This document shows, piece by piece, positions 35,311 to 43,774 of a DNA stretch of 64,000 nucleotides (positions within the stretch are counted from its first letter, which is position 1; each line of letters begins with the position of its first letter). Origin of the DNA: Actinomycetes bacterium. Lineage in GTDB: Bacteria; Actinomycetota; Coriobacteriia; Coriobacteriales; Eggerthellaceae. Under the pieces are notes generated by a model, which was not told where the DNA came from, made no database searches, and saw only the letters and a list, made by a program, of their open reading frames with translations. Location of the stretch: positions 19,458 through 83,457 of the forward strand of contig JAEXAI010000020.1 in assembly GCA_023394615.1 (NCBI GenBank), given 5' to 3'. The position numbers were made by a program, and so were the translations under genes.

Positions 35311-36000
35311 ATGGCAGAAATGGCACATTACCGCGAGGCTCATCCGCTTCCGTTCGTCATTACCCACTATATCAACTTGGTATGCATGTGTCTTTTGATT
35401 ATCACGGGATTCAATATCCACTTCCCGTATTGGGCCGGTTTCATGGGAATGGCCCGCGGCATCCATGTATTCTGCGGCATCATCATCACCATCAACGTGA
35501 TTGTCCGTATCATCATGGCTTTCACCATTGAGTCCGCACCAGCAAACGGCACGCGCCAGACGCAGAAGGACTACAAGTCCTGGCTGCCTCAGGCCGACAA
35601 CCGCCATCAGTTCGGTGCATGGATTAAGTTCTACCTGTTCGTGAAAAAGGACCATCCTCTGGCTGGCAAGTTCGGCGTGCCTCAGAAGATTAGCTATTGC
35701 CTGATTCCGATTCTCCTGCTGTTCATGGCCTACACCGGATTCTGCCTGTGGGTTCCCACGTCCACGTGGGGGATTTTCGCTGCTGGCACCGCTGCTTTCG
35801 GCGGCATCATGAGCGTTCGTATCATCCACTACTTCTTTATGTTCATATTCATCATCTTTATGATGATCCATATCTACATGGCCATTATCGAAGGCGGCTT
35901 CCCGCTGCTGAAGATGATGTTTGCCCGCAAGGAGCATGAGGGTCTCACCTACGACATCAACACGCATGACGTAGCCGGTGAAGACAAGAGCATCAAATAG
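35311..36000 (+). CDS. hyaC: Hydrogenase cytochrome b subunit
   Basis: A 229-residue integral membrane protein with four main helices (including ITHYINLVCMCLLIITGFNIHF, RGIHVFCGIIITINVIVRII, IPILLLFMAYTGFCLW and IIHYFFMFIFIIFMMIHIYMAI). Histidines within or near the helices (THY, IHVF, IHYFF, MIHIY) are candidate di-haem ligands, as in HyaC/HupC. It would pass electrons from HyaA to the quinone pool. It starts one base after hyaB ends. Confidence 0.92.
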   Translation: MAEMAHYREAHPLPFVITHYINLVCMCLLIITGFNIHFPYWAGFMGMARGIHVFCGIIITINVIVRIIMAFTIESAPANGTRQTQKDYKSWLPQADNRHQFGAWIKFYLFVKKDHPLAGKFGVPQKISYCLIPILLLFMAYTGFCLWVPTSTWGIFAAGTAAFGGIMSVRIIHYFFMFIFIIFMMIHIYMAIIEGGFPLLKMMFARKEHEGLTYDINTHDVAGEDKSIK

Positions 36001-36111
36001 CTCAAGTCCCGTCATCGAATGTATGCATGGAAGGACCTGCAAATGCGGGTCCTTCCTTTATAATGGCAGAGCAGTGAATCCCCGCAAACCGGGTGAGTTC
36101 GAAAGGTGAAT

Positions 36112-36549
36112 ATGAGCGATTACGATGGCCTCTCAGATAAAGAGGTCGAAGCGGAAAGAAAATTTTTGGAAGGAGTGCCCACGCTGAACATGGGCGCGCT
36201 TTTCCTGCCCCCTATATGGGGGCCGGCACATGGCATGTGGGCGACGATTCTATGGTATCCGGTGTGGCTTTTGGCGGACAACTGCTTTTACATGGCATAT
36301 AGTGCTCCTACTACCGCGAGCATCATTATCGCTTTAGTGGTAGGCATCGTGCTTACTGTGGTTACGTTCCTGTTTGCGCGTCTGAGCCAGCCTTTTGCCA
36401 TGCATCGGGCGATAGACCAGAAGGGCAAGACGAAGGCGGAGTACCTGAGGACTGAACGCATCTGGACGATTGCGTCGGTTGTGGCCGGATGCATCATGAT
36501 TGCAGCGGCCACCTATTACAATGTCGCCGTTCGCCCGATGATGGGGTAG
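36112..36549 (+). CDS. Small membrane protein in the hydrogenase operon, unknown function
   Basis: No family recognised. The protein (145 residues from ATG 36112) has an acidic N-terminus (SDYDGLSDKEVEAERKFLEGVP), then about three membrane helices with an aromatic, Pro/Gly-rich first segment (MGALFLPPIWGPAHGMWATILWYPVWLLA). The basic loop RAIDQKGKTKAEYLRTE should be cytoplasmic. AAAGGTG sits close to the ATG; a GTG two codons earlier is an alternative. Location between hyaC and hyaD, six bases before the latter, suggests a role in assembly or membrane anchoring of the hydrogenase. Confidence 0.75.
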   Translation: MSDYDGLSDKEVEAERKFLEGVPTLNMGALFLPPIWGPAHGMWATILWYPVWLLADNCFYMAYSAPTTASIIIALVVGIVLTVVTFLFARLSQPFAMHRAIDQKGKTKAEYLRTERIWTIASVVAGCIMIAAATYYNVAVRPMMG

Positions 36550-36555
36550 CGAATC

Positions 36556-37179
36556 GTGTTCGATAAAGATATGGGCGATACGTCTGCACCCGACAAGCCT
36601 CTCGCACCCGCACCTATGCCTGCAGCCGACAAGCCTCCCGCACCCGCGATAGCGGTTTTCTGCGTTGGTAGCACGCTGATGCTCGACGACGGCTTGGGAC
36701 CTGCGGTATACCAGGAAATGCAAGTCTATGATTGCGAGCCTCCTGTTGATTTCTTCGATGTGGGCTGCATGAGTTTGGATTATTTGAATGCCGTAGAAAA
36801 ATACGACCTGATCATTACCGTGGATGCGCTTGACGGCACTGAAAGCGATCCGGGAACCATTTTTCGTTTCGACCCCGATGATATGGCCCGTCGCAGCCCT
36901 GGCACTCAGTCGCTGCATGATTTGAAGCTCTCTGACCTCTTTGATTCCGCTATTTTGCTTGGCTATACCGCGCGTGGCGTGTGCTTGGGGATGCAAGTGC
37001 AGAATTCCTCGCCCGCCCAAGTGACGGTGGGGCTCACCCCGCCAGTTTATGAGAAACTGGCCGACTTGGTGGATTGCGTGCTGGCCGAGCTGGTAGGCGC
37101 AGGCGTGCAAGTAACTGAACGCGAGACGGGCAAGCTTGTTGAACCGGGATTTCACCATACGCTTAAATCCGACGGGTGA
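36556..37179 (+). CDS. hyaD: Hydrogenase maturation protease (HyaD/HupD family)
   Basis: Nickel-dependent endopeptidase that trims the large subunit. After a 30-residue Pro/Ala-rich leader, the core has VFCVGSTLMLDDGLGPAVYQEM (the DDG-type Asp binds nickel), DVGCMSLDYLNAVEKYDLIITVDAL (second Asp) and the conserved Gln/His-region SPGTQSLHDLKLSDL. The start is GTG with GGGGTAG upstream. Its client is very likely HyaB, whose 20-residue tail is intact. Hyp proteins for Fe(CN)2CO assembly are not in this window. Confidence 0.9.
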   Translation: MFDKDMGDTSAPDKPLAPAPMPAADKPPAPAIAVFCVGSTLMLDDGLGPAVYQEMQVYDCEPPVDFFDVGCMSLDYLNAVEKYDLIITVDALDGTESDPGTIFRFDPDDMARRSPGTQSLHDLKLSDLFDSAILLGYTARGVCLGMQVQNSSPAQVTVGLTPPVYEKLADLVDCVLAELVGAGVQVTERETGKLVEPGFHHTLKSDG

Positions 37180-37262
37180 TGATTGCATCGGCGTTTCTGC
37201 GAGGTGCCTCCTGCAGGCCTCGAGGTGTCTTCTATGGGCTGTGAACCCATGATTTCAAGTCC

Positions 37263-37473
37263 TTTTGCGATTTCAAAACAGGATAACGGCGAGTGAGCGA
37301 AGTAAAGTACGAACCCGATTTCCGCATGTCCAAGGGGGGGTCTCTTGCGACCTGCGGTTATGCGGGATTATTTTTTTGCCTGTCTCGTTTTTCCTGATTT
37401 AACGAGACTTATATACGACAGAGTCGTACTTTACTTCGTTTACTTGGCTTTTTTCTGTTTTGAAATCGCAAAA
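37263..37473. repeat. 211-bp palindromic (MITE-like) element
   Basis: Perfect 19-base outer arms (37263-37281 and 37455-37473; core GCGATTTCAAAACAG) and perfect 15-base inner arms (37298-37312 and 37424-37438; CGAAGTAAAGTACGA) are separated by 16-base imperfect stretches on both sides, so the whole forms matched arms of about 50 bases around a 111-base centre. The centre has its own hairpins (37382-37408, GTCTCGTT/AACGAGAC; 37414-37428, TACGAC/GTCGTA) and a T7 run at 37371-37377. No clear target duplication was seen. It may be a non-autonomous mobile element or a structured RNA. Confidence 0.7.
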
Positions 37474-37860
37474 ACCTTCTGGAAGCAGAAATAAGCGTGA
37501 TGTTGCCTGTGCGGGCGGGCCGATATGCCAACATCGATAATGCTTTCCGCTCAGCCAAAGCAAAGGTCTTCATTTGCTGCCTGAAATCCCAGATTCCTCT
37601 CGACTCGATTATTTTCGAGTAAAACTACTTCGCAATACGCGATTTGCGTCTTTTTCTCAGCCCTATGCTCATCTGTGTAAAAAATTGTTTCTGCAATATG
37701 TAAATGAACAGGCATTATGGTAAAGCCTAAATTCTGGTTCTTGCAAATTTATGGGAATCCGACGTTTGCTAACGCAAAACGCGCATTGCGAAGTAATCCG
37801 AGCTTCGAAAAATCGAATCGGGCTTACAGAAATGTCGCATGTCGCTCTGCGATGGCGTTT
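37474..37860. other. Gene-free AT-richer stretch between the palindromic element and nth
   Basis: About 390 bases with no credible coding frame. A small hairpin ACTCGA/TCGAGT (37603-37608 and 37615-37620) and an imperfect one around 37798-37826 (CCGAGCTTCGA...TCGAATCGG) are present but lack U-runs. Base composition is visibly poorer in G and C than in the flanking genes. I see no promoter or known RNA. Confidence 0.5.
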
Positions 37861-38517
37861 TCATTCTTTTGCTTCGGGGCACAAATCGGCAATGAAGCAG
37901 TCCGCACACTTCGGGCGTCGAGCGATGCAGAAATCGCGTCCAAAATGCACCCATTGATGATTGATGTACATCCAGTCTTGCTGAGGGTAGATTCTCAGCA
38001 GCGCGGCTTCGGTTTTCGCGGGCGTGTCGGCGGAGGGGCCGGCGAGGCGCAAACGGTGCGCTATGCGGAATACGTGGGTGTCCACGGCGATGCCTTGAGC
38101 ATTTTTAAAGGCTTCACACATCACCACATTGGCCGTTTTGCGACCGACGCCAGGGAGTTTCTGCAGCTGGTCGATGTCGTTGGGCACGATGCCACCGAAT
38201 TCGGAAACAAGCATCTGCGCCATGCCAATCAGGTTGCGTGCCTTGGAGTGGAAAAAGCCCAACGGATGAATAATCTGCTCGACATCCTCGATATCGGCTG
38301 TGGCCATGGCTGCAGGGGTGCCGAAACGCTCGAAAAGCGCTGGCGTCACTTTGTTTACGGCCGCGTCGGTGCACTGGGCCGACAGTATGACCGAGCAGGT
38401 AAGCGTGTAGGGGTCGGTGTAGTCCAGCGAGCAGGCTCCTGCCCCGTAATGCTGTTGCATGCGCTCTTCGATTATTGCCGCGCGCTCTTTTTTGGCTTGT
38501 ATCGTTTCTCGGGGCAT
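37861..38517 (-). CDS. nth: Endonuclease III
   Basis: Bifunctional DNA glycosylase/AP lyase removing oxidised pyrimidines. The protein has the helix-hairpin-helix with catalytic Lys (LPGVGRKTANVVMCEAF), the catalytic Asp in AVDTHVFRIAHRLRL, and a complete [4Fe-4S] cluster C-x6-C-x2-C-x5-C (CIARRPKCADCFIADLC) at its end. From ATG 38517 it is 218 residues, the normal size; AAGGAG lies eight bases upstream. A longer frame to 38661 is not supported. It is divergent from mfd. Confidence 0.96.
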   Translation of the reverse strand: MPRETIQAKKERAAIIEERMQQHYGAGACSLDYTDPYTLTCSVILSAQCTDAAVNKVTPALFERFGTPAAMATADIEDVEQIIHPLGFFHSKARNLIGMAQMLVSEFGGIVPNDIDQLQKLPGVGRKTANVVMCEAFKNAQGIAVDTHVFRIAHRLRLAGPSADTPAKTEAALLRIYPQQDWMYINHQWVHFGRDFCIARRPKCADCFIADLCPEAKE

Positions 38518-38529
38518 ATCTGTCGCTCC

Positions 38530-38603
38530 TTGCATCGGTGCTAAACAAGTTGGTACAATCCTACCGCAAAAAAATGATTGGGGAGCCGCGACGAGCGGCT
38601 TTT
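38530..38603 (+). promoter_or_regulatory. Promoter plus early hairpin in the mfd leader
   Basis: TTGCAT (38530-38535), 18-base spacer and TACAAT (38554-38559) form a promoter facing mfd. About 20 bases after the expected start comes a hairpin AGCCGC/GCGGCT (38584-38589 and 38595-38600) followed by TTTT, a short terminator shape inside the leader. The remaining 170 bases before mfd contain further small stems (for example CCTGA/TCAGG near 38717) but no recognised riboswitch. Confidence 0.45.
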
Positions 38604-38777
38604 CGTGCTGCTTTATGCTCGCTTCGCTTCGAATGAACAGGTCAAAAGGTCGAGCTGCCAACGGAAGCTGCTAAGTTGAAACCGCGCACGGCTACAGCCA
38701 ACTGGCTTGAAAGCGCCCTGAGGTAATCAGGCAGGCGTGGAGTGTGAGCCAAAAAAGTGTGCTTGGGAAGGACGTAC

Positions 38778-41700
38778 ATGCTGATAGATGCTTTAGTGCA
38801 CCCACTTGCCGAATCGGAAGAAATCGGCGCATTTTGGGGGAAGCTGGATTCTGGCCAAGACGCTGCTTTGGGAGTGGCTGCGTCCGCGCGCCCGTTTATG
38901 GCAGCTGCTCGATTCGCACGAACGCCGCAGCCCACGCTCGTGGTGGTGGCAGGTGAAGATACGGCTCTCGACTTCGCACGCAATGTCTCAGCCTATGTGG
39001 GGGAAGAGCGCGTGCTGCATTTCTTCGAGCGCGATGATTATCCGTTTTCGGATAAACCGGCCGATGCGCATAAGGTGGCTTGTCGCATGGAGGCGCTGCA
39101 TGCGCTGGTAAGCGGTAAGGATTGTATCGTGGTGGCTTCCGCGCGCTCTCTGCTGCGTTGTTTGCCTCCGGTGGGTACAGACGCTTTTGCGCCGATTGAT
39201 TTGGCATGCGGACGCGATGTGGGCGAATCCGCGCTCGAAGACCTTACGGATTATGAAAGCCTGCCCGCTGCGCTTGTCTCGCGCGGTTTCCAAAACACGG
39301 GCGAATTGGAAGGTCCCGGCACGTTCTGCGTGAGGGGCGGCACCATCGATGTATATCCGGGCAACCTTTCCTATCCCGTACGCATCGATTGTTTTGGCGA
39401 TGAGGTAGATGAGATTCGACGCATCGTTTCGAGCACTGGGCAGACCATCGCAACGCTTGATGCGGTCGATATATTTCCCGTGCGCGAATATGCGATATCA
39501 AAACGTGCTCTTGCTCGTGCGCAGCAAAAGCTGTGCAATCCCGCGAAAACGAATCCAGCCCTGCGCGAACTGTTGGGCAAAATCGAGGGCGACGTGCATC
39601 CGTCAGGTACTGATGCGCTGTTGCCGTACTTTTATGAGAAAACAGCCACTCTCGGCGACTACCTGCCCAAAGAGGCCTTAAGCGTGCTGCTGGAGCCACG
39701 TGCCCTCATAGATGATGCCATGCACGCCTACGATGACATCGCGCTGCGGGCGCAGGGAACGGGAATCGTGCTGGATGGGCTATACAAGCAACCGGCGAAA
39801 TTGGAATTTGGGAAAAACCAGCGTTGTACCTATGCGTCTATCATGCGCATAGGAGGGGCGGTCGATGCCGAGCTGCCCGTGAAGCGCACTGATGTGGCGG
39901 GCGATCCTGAAAAGCTGTTCGGCAAGTTGCGCAGCCTGGTCGACCAGCGCTACACGGTGGTTTTCAGCGCGCCGAACTATCGTGCGCGTGAGGACATGAA
40001 GCTGGAATTTGTGGACCGCGGGCTGCCTATCATGGAAGTGCTGGACGTACGAGGCGATGGCGATTCCCATTTGAAGCGCGGCGTAGTGAATGTGGTCGAT
40101 GTGGACGTTCCTTTGGGCATCATCATTCCGAAGGCGAAACTGGCGCTCATCAGCATCGCCGATACGCAAGGGTCCTCGGCGTTGCGAACGGGTAAACGCG
40201 TGGATATAACCCAGGTGACCTTTCCCTACAAACCAGGTGACTATGTGGTGCATTCCGCACACGGCGTGGCCTTTTTCCGCGACTTGGTGCGCCAAGAAGT
40301 GGGCGGTTCCATGCGGGACTATCTGCTTTTGGAATACGCCGAGGGTGACAAACTTTTTGTGCCTGTGGAGCAGCTCGACCGCGTGACCCGTTATGTGGGT
40401 CCTGAAGGTGCCAGCCCGCGTCTGACACGCCTGAACACCAGTGATTGGTCGAGCGCCCTGAAAAAGGCACGGCGCGCCAGCAAGAAGCTTGCATTCGATC
40501 TGGTAGACGTATACACACGACGTGCAGCCACGCAAGGATTTCGTTACGCGCCGGATACGCCATGGCAGCGGGAGATGGAAGAGGGATTCCCCTATCAGGA
40601 GACCCCCGATCAGCTGGCGGCTATTGCCGACGTGAAAGCCGACATGCAATCGGATCGTCCAATGGATCGTTTGATCTGCGGGGACGTGGGATTCGGAAAA
40701 ACGGAGGTTGCCCTGCGCGCTGCGTTTAAGGCAACTAAGGATAAAAAGCAAGTAATGGTATTGTGCCCGACCACTATTTTGGCACAGCAGCATTTCACCA
40801 CGTTCACTGAGCGCATGGAGCCTTTTGGTGTGAGCGTGCAGGTGCTTTCGCGTTTTCGCACCCCAGCGCAGCAAAGCGAGGCTTTGGAAGGGTTTGCCAG
40901 CGGGGAAGTGGACGTGCTGGTGGGTACCCATAGATTGCTCTCGCGCGACGTGAACCCGCATGATTTGGGGCTGGTTATCATCGACGAGGAGCAACGTTTC
41001 GGTGTAGGGCATAAAGAACAAATGAAGAACCTGCGCGAATCCATCGACGTGTTGACGCTTTCAGCCACCCCTATTCCGCGTACGATGCAGATGTCGCTTT
41101 CGGGCGTGCGCGATATGAGCTTGATACTGACCCCGCCCGACGATCGCTGTCCGGTGGAAGTGCATGTGGGCGAGTGGGACCCCGATATCGTGAGTGGAGC
41201 GATACGTCGCGAGTTGGATAGGCGCGGGCAGGTGTACTATGTGAGCAATCGCGTACGCAGTATCGAGGAGGCTGTCGGGCGTGTGCAAGCCGCCGCGCCG
41301 GAAGCACGCGTGGGGGTGGCTCATGGCAAGATGAGCAAGGAAGCGCTTGAACACGTGATGGAAGACTTCTCGGCAGGTGAGCTCGACGTACTGGTGGCCA
41401 CGACCATCATCGAGAGCGGTATCGACAATCCGCATACCAACACGCTTATCATCGAGGATGCGCAGCGGCTGGGCTTGGCGCAGATGTATCAGCTGAAGGG
41501 CCGTGTGGGACGCAGCAGTTTGCAGGCGTACGCCTATTTTATGTTCCCCGAGCATCTGTCGATGACCGAAGAGGCCATGGCGCGTCTGACGGCCATAAAC
41601 GAGCATCAGGATTTGGGGAGCGGCATGCGCGTGGCCATGCGCGATTTGGAAATCCGTGGTGCGGGCAGCCTTCTGGGCGCCGAACAGAGCGGCAACATGA

Positions 41701-42236
41701 GCGCGGTAGGATTCGACTTGTTCGCTCAGATGTTGGCCGAAGCGGTAAATGCTACACGTGAGGGCCGCGCCGAGAGTGCCGATCTGCTGCCGCCCGCGCT
41801 CTCCGATATCGCAGTGAACGTGCCTGAGCATACCTACATTCCCGAAGAGTACATCCCTGATGCTGACGAGCGCGTACTCGTGTATCGCCGTGTCGCATCG
41901 GCTGATACGCCAGATGCGGTAGATGAGATAGTCCGCGAGGTGAGCGCGCGTCATTCCCAGATGCCGCAGGCGACGGAAAACTTTTTCCAGAAGGCCAAGC
42001 TGAAGGCCCTCGCATCGCAGATGGGCATAAAAACCATCACAGTGGTCGGGGGAAAGGTGAACATCGATCCGGTGGGACAACCTGCAGGCGAGCTTTGGAC
42101 GAGACTGCGCAGGGCACGTGCGCGTTATGTTGCGAAAACGAAGAAGCTGCAAGTGCCCACCGCTTTCTTTAAAACTGAAGGCGATGAGAGCATGCTTGAG
42201 GCGCTGTGGGCATTGCTTTTTCAGATGAAGGGGTAA
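38778..42236 (+). CDS. mfd: Transcription-repair coupling factor Mfd
   Basis: A 1152-residue ATP-dependent translocase that removes stalled RNA polymerase and recruits UvrA. In order: an N-terminal UvrB-like region (DYPFSDKPAD..., with FCVRGGTIDVYP), the RNA-polymerase-interaction domain (YKPGDYVVHSAHGVAFF), the RecG-like helicase with Walker A GDVGFGKTEVALRAAF, Walker B IIDEEQRFGV and TTIIESGIDNPHTNTLI, and a C-terminal TRCF domain. ATG 38778 with AAGGA upstream is preferred to a GTG seven codons earlier. Confidence 0.97.
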   Translation: MLIDALVHPLAESEEIGAFWGKLDSGQDAALGVAASARPFMAAARFARTPQPTLVVVAGEDTALDFARNVSAYVGEERVLHFFERDDYPFSDKPADAHKVACRMEALHALVSGKDCIVVASARSLLRCLPPVGTDAFAPIDLACGRDVGESALEDLTDYESLPAALVSRGFQNTGELEGPGTFCVRGGTIDVYPGNLSYPVRIDCFGDEVDEIRRIVSSTGQTIATLDAVDIFPVREYAISKRALARAQQKLCNPAKTNPALRELLGKIEGDVHPSGTDALLPYFYEKTATLGDYLPKEALSVLLEPRALIDDAMHAYDDIALRAQGTGIVLDGLYKQPAKLEFGKNQRCTYASIMRIGGAVDAELPVKRTDVAGDPEKLFGKLRSLVDQRYTVVFSAPNYRAREDMKLEFVDRGLPIMEVLDVRGDGDSHLKRGVVNVVDVDVPLGIIIPKAKLALISIADTQGSSALRTGKRVDITQVTFPYKPGDYVVHSAHGVAFFRDLVRQEVGGSMRDYLLLEYAEGDKLFVPVEQLDRVTRYVGPEGASPRLTRLNTSDWSSALKKARRASKKLAFDLVDVYTRRAATQGFRYAPDTPWQREMEEGFPYQETPDQLAAIADVKADMQSDRPMDRLICGDVGFGKTEVALRAAFKATKDKKQVMVLCPTTILAQQHFTTFTERMEPFGVSVQVLSRFRTPAQQSEALEGFASGEVDVLVGTHRLLSRDVNPHDLGLVIIDEEQRFGVGHKEQMKNLRESIDVLTLSATPIPRTMQMSLSGVRDMSLILTPPDDRCPVEVHVGEWDPDIVSGAIRRELDRRGQVYYVSNRVRSIEEAVGRVQAAAPEARVGVAHGKMSKEALEHVMEDFSAGELDVLVATTIIESGIDNPHTNTLIIEDAQRLGLAQMYQLKGRVGRSSLQAYAYFMFPEHLSMTEEAMARLTAINEHQDLGSGMRVAMRDLEIRGAGSLLGAEQSGNMSAVGFDLFAQMLAEAVNATREGRAESADLLPPALSDIAVNVPEHTYIPEEYIPDADERVLVYRRVASADTPDAVDEIVREVSARHSQMPQATENFFQKAKLKALASQMGIKTITVVGGKVNIDPVGQPAGELWTRLRRARARYVAKTKKLQVPTAFFKTEGDESMLEALWALLFQMKG

Positions 42237-42315
42237 ACTGGTAGATGGAGGGCCTCACGTGATGAAAACGCAGGTATCACGTGAGGGTGTTGGCACGCAG
42301 GAAGGATGATTCGCA

Positions 42316-43338
42316 ATGGAATCGAATATCATGGCGAATAGGGAAAATACGCGGGTCGGGCTTTTCGACCTGCATTGTGACACGCTCGATAGACTGGCCT
42401 TGCATGGTAGTCCTGAATATCCTGCCTGCATGGAGCATGATGAGGGAATGCCCGCCGCTCGCATGTCATCGCTTGTGGACAACGATGCAGACATTGCCGT
42501 TGGTCGCATGGGCGCATACGAATGGTGCCAGTGTTTCGCGATTTTCATACCTGATGAATTGGGTGGTGAGGCTGCCTGGAATACGTATCGAAAAGTGCAA
42601 CGGTTTTTTGCAGCCCAGTTGAGCGACAACGAGAAAGCGATAGAGCAGGTACGCGACGCGAGGGATATCGACGGTATTGTCGGGGATGGGCGTTGTGCGG
42701 CTATGCTGACGCTTGAGAACTCTTCGATTCTGGACAAAGATCTGCAACGTGTGGAAATCCTGGCGGGCGACGGCGTGAAGATGGCGACGCTTACATGGAA
42801 TGCCTCAAACGCGCTTGCCAGCGGTCATGATACAACCCAAGGGCTTTCCTCGTTCGGGCGCCGTGCTGTGGCGTCATACGAGAGCGCAGGCATTGCTGTG
42901 GATGTGTCGCATTTAAACGACAAGGGTTTCAGTGATTTTTACGATATTGCCACGAGGCCTTTTGCTGCCTCACATTCAAATATGCGCGCGGTATGCGCGC
43001 ACAAGCGCAATTTAACCGATGCGCAGTTTCGTGCCATCGTAGATGCCAAAGGCATCGCAGGCATCAACTTCTGCGTCGATTTTTTGGTGGACGGTGGTGG
43101 CGATGTGACGCGCGATGACATGCTGCGCCATGTGGATCATGCCCTTGAACTGGGCGGCGAGCACGCACTTGCTTTAGGCAGCGACTATGATGGAGCCGAT
43201 GTGCCCCGTTGGCTGCAAGGAGAGCAAAACGTCGTCGAGCTGTACCGGCTTTTGGTAAAAGAGTTCGGGGCAGATATTGCCAATGCCGTCTTCTTCGAAA
43301 ACGCCCGTGACTTCTTCGTGCGCAACGAGCGCGATTGA
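42316..43338 (+). CDS. Membrane-dipeptidase-type metallopeptidase (M19)
   Basis: A 340-residue zinc dipeptidase of the renal dipeptidase family. The metal-site sequence is complete: HxD in FDLHCDTLDRL, Glu in MLTLENSSIL, His in IAVDVSHLNDKGF and ASHSNMRAV, and GSDYDGADVP near the end. No signal peptide is seen, so it is probably cytoplasmic. Family members cleave dipeptides, including D-amino-acid-containing ones; exact substrate unknown. It lies 79 bases after mfd. Confidence 0.92.
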   Translation: MESNIMANRENTRVGLFDLHCDTLDRLALHGSPEYPACMEHDEGMPAARMSSLVDNDADIAVGRMGAYEWCQCFAIFIPDELGGEAAWNTYRKVQRFFAAQLSDNEKAIEQVRDARDIDGIVGDGRCAAMLTLENSSILDKDLQRVEILAGDGVKMATLTWNASNALASGHDTTQGLSSFGRRAVASYESAGIAVDVSHLNDKGFSDFYDIATRPFAASHSNMRAVCAHKRNLTDAQFRAIVDAKGIAGINFCVDFLVDGGGDVTRDDMLRHVDHALELGGEHALALGSDYDGADVPRWLQGEQNVVELYRLLVKEFGADIANAVFFENARDFFVRNERD

Positions 43339-43363
43339 TGAGCGCGCAGCATCGCAGTGGTGT

Positions 43364-43774
43364 CTACTGCAAATGCGCCATGGTATAAGTGCCGCATGCT
43401 ACGAGCGTGTCTGATGCATCGGTGATATCAACATGGTAAAAACCCATGCTGCGGCCGTCGTGGGTGGTCGTGGCGGTGGCGGTAAGGGTGTTTCCCCTTG
43501 TCGCGGCCAAGAACTGAAACGATGTATCCACCGTCACGGCACCGTGTCCCGGGTTCCAATCGGCTACTGTCGCCGCTAAGTCGGCGAGCGTGAACAGTGC
43601 ACCGCCCATCACGCCGCCTCGGGCGTTTTGATGGATGGGACCAAGCGGCATCTCGCACACGGCGCGCCCCGGTTCGGCTTCCACGATGCGCACCCCTGCG
43701 GCTTCTGTGGCGAAGAGGTCGTCTTTGAAGTAGTCTTGTGCCTGCTGCAAGGTGAAGTCAACCCGTTGCCTCAT
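43364..43774 (-). CDS. PaaI-type hotdog thioesterase
   Basis: A 136-residue hotdog-fold acyl-CoA thioesterase. The PaaI signature is GPIHQNARGGVMGGALFTLADLAATVA, with FQFLAATRGNTLTATATTTHDGRSMGFYHVDITD following. The start ATG 43774 overlaps the stop of the upstream ferredoxin gene (ATGA) and has AAGGAG five bases before it. It probably clears aromatic or misformed CoA esters; it is 12 kb from the CoA-ligase operon, so a link is only a possibility. Confidence 0.88.
   Translation of the reverse strand: MRQRVDFTLQQAQDYFKDDLFATEAAGVRIVEAEPGRAVCEMPLGPIHQNARGGVMGGALFTLADLAATVADWNPGHGAVTVDTSFQFLAATRGNTLTATATTTHDGRSMGFYHVDITDASDTLVACGTYTMAHLQ

Noticed and set aside
37798..37826. Imperfect hairpin considered as the nth terminator
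   Set aside because: The stem is interrupted and no U-run follows on either strand.
39780..41021. 413-codon minus-strand frame inside mfd, and similar long antisense frames in other genes
   Set aside because: They lie entirely opposite well-identified genes, lack ribosome-binding sites and show His/Arg-rich composition typical of antisense shadows in GC-rich DNA.
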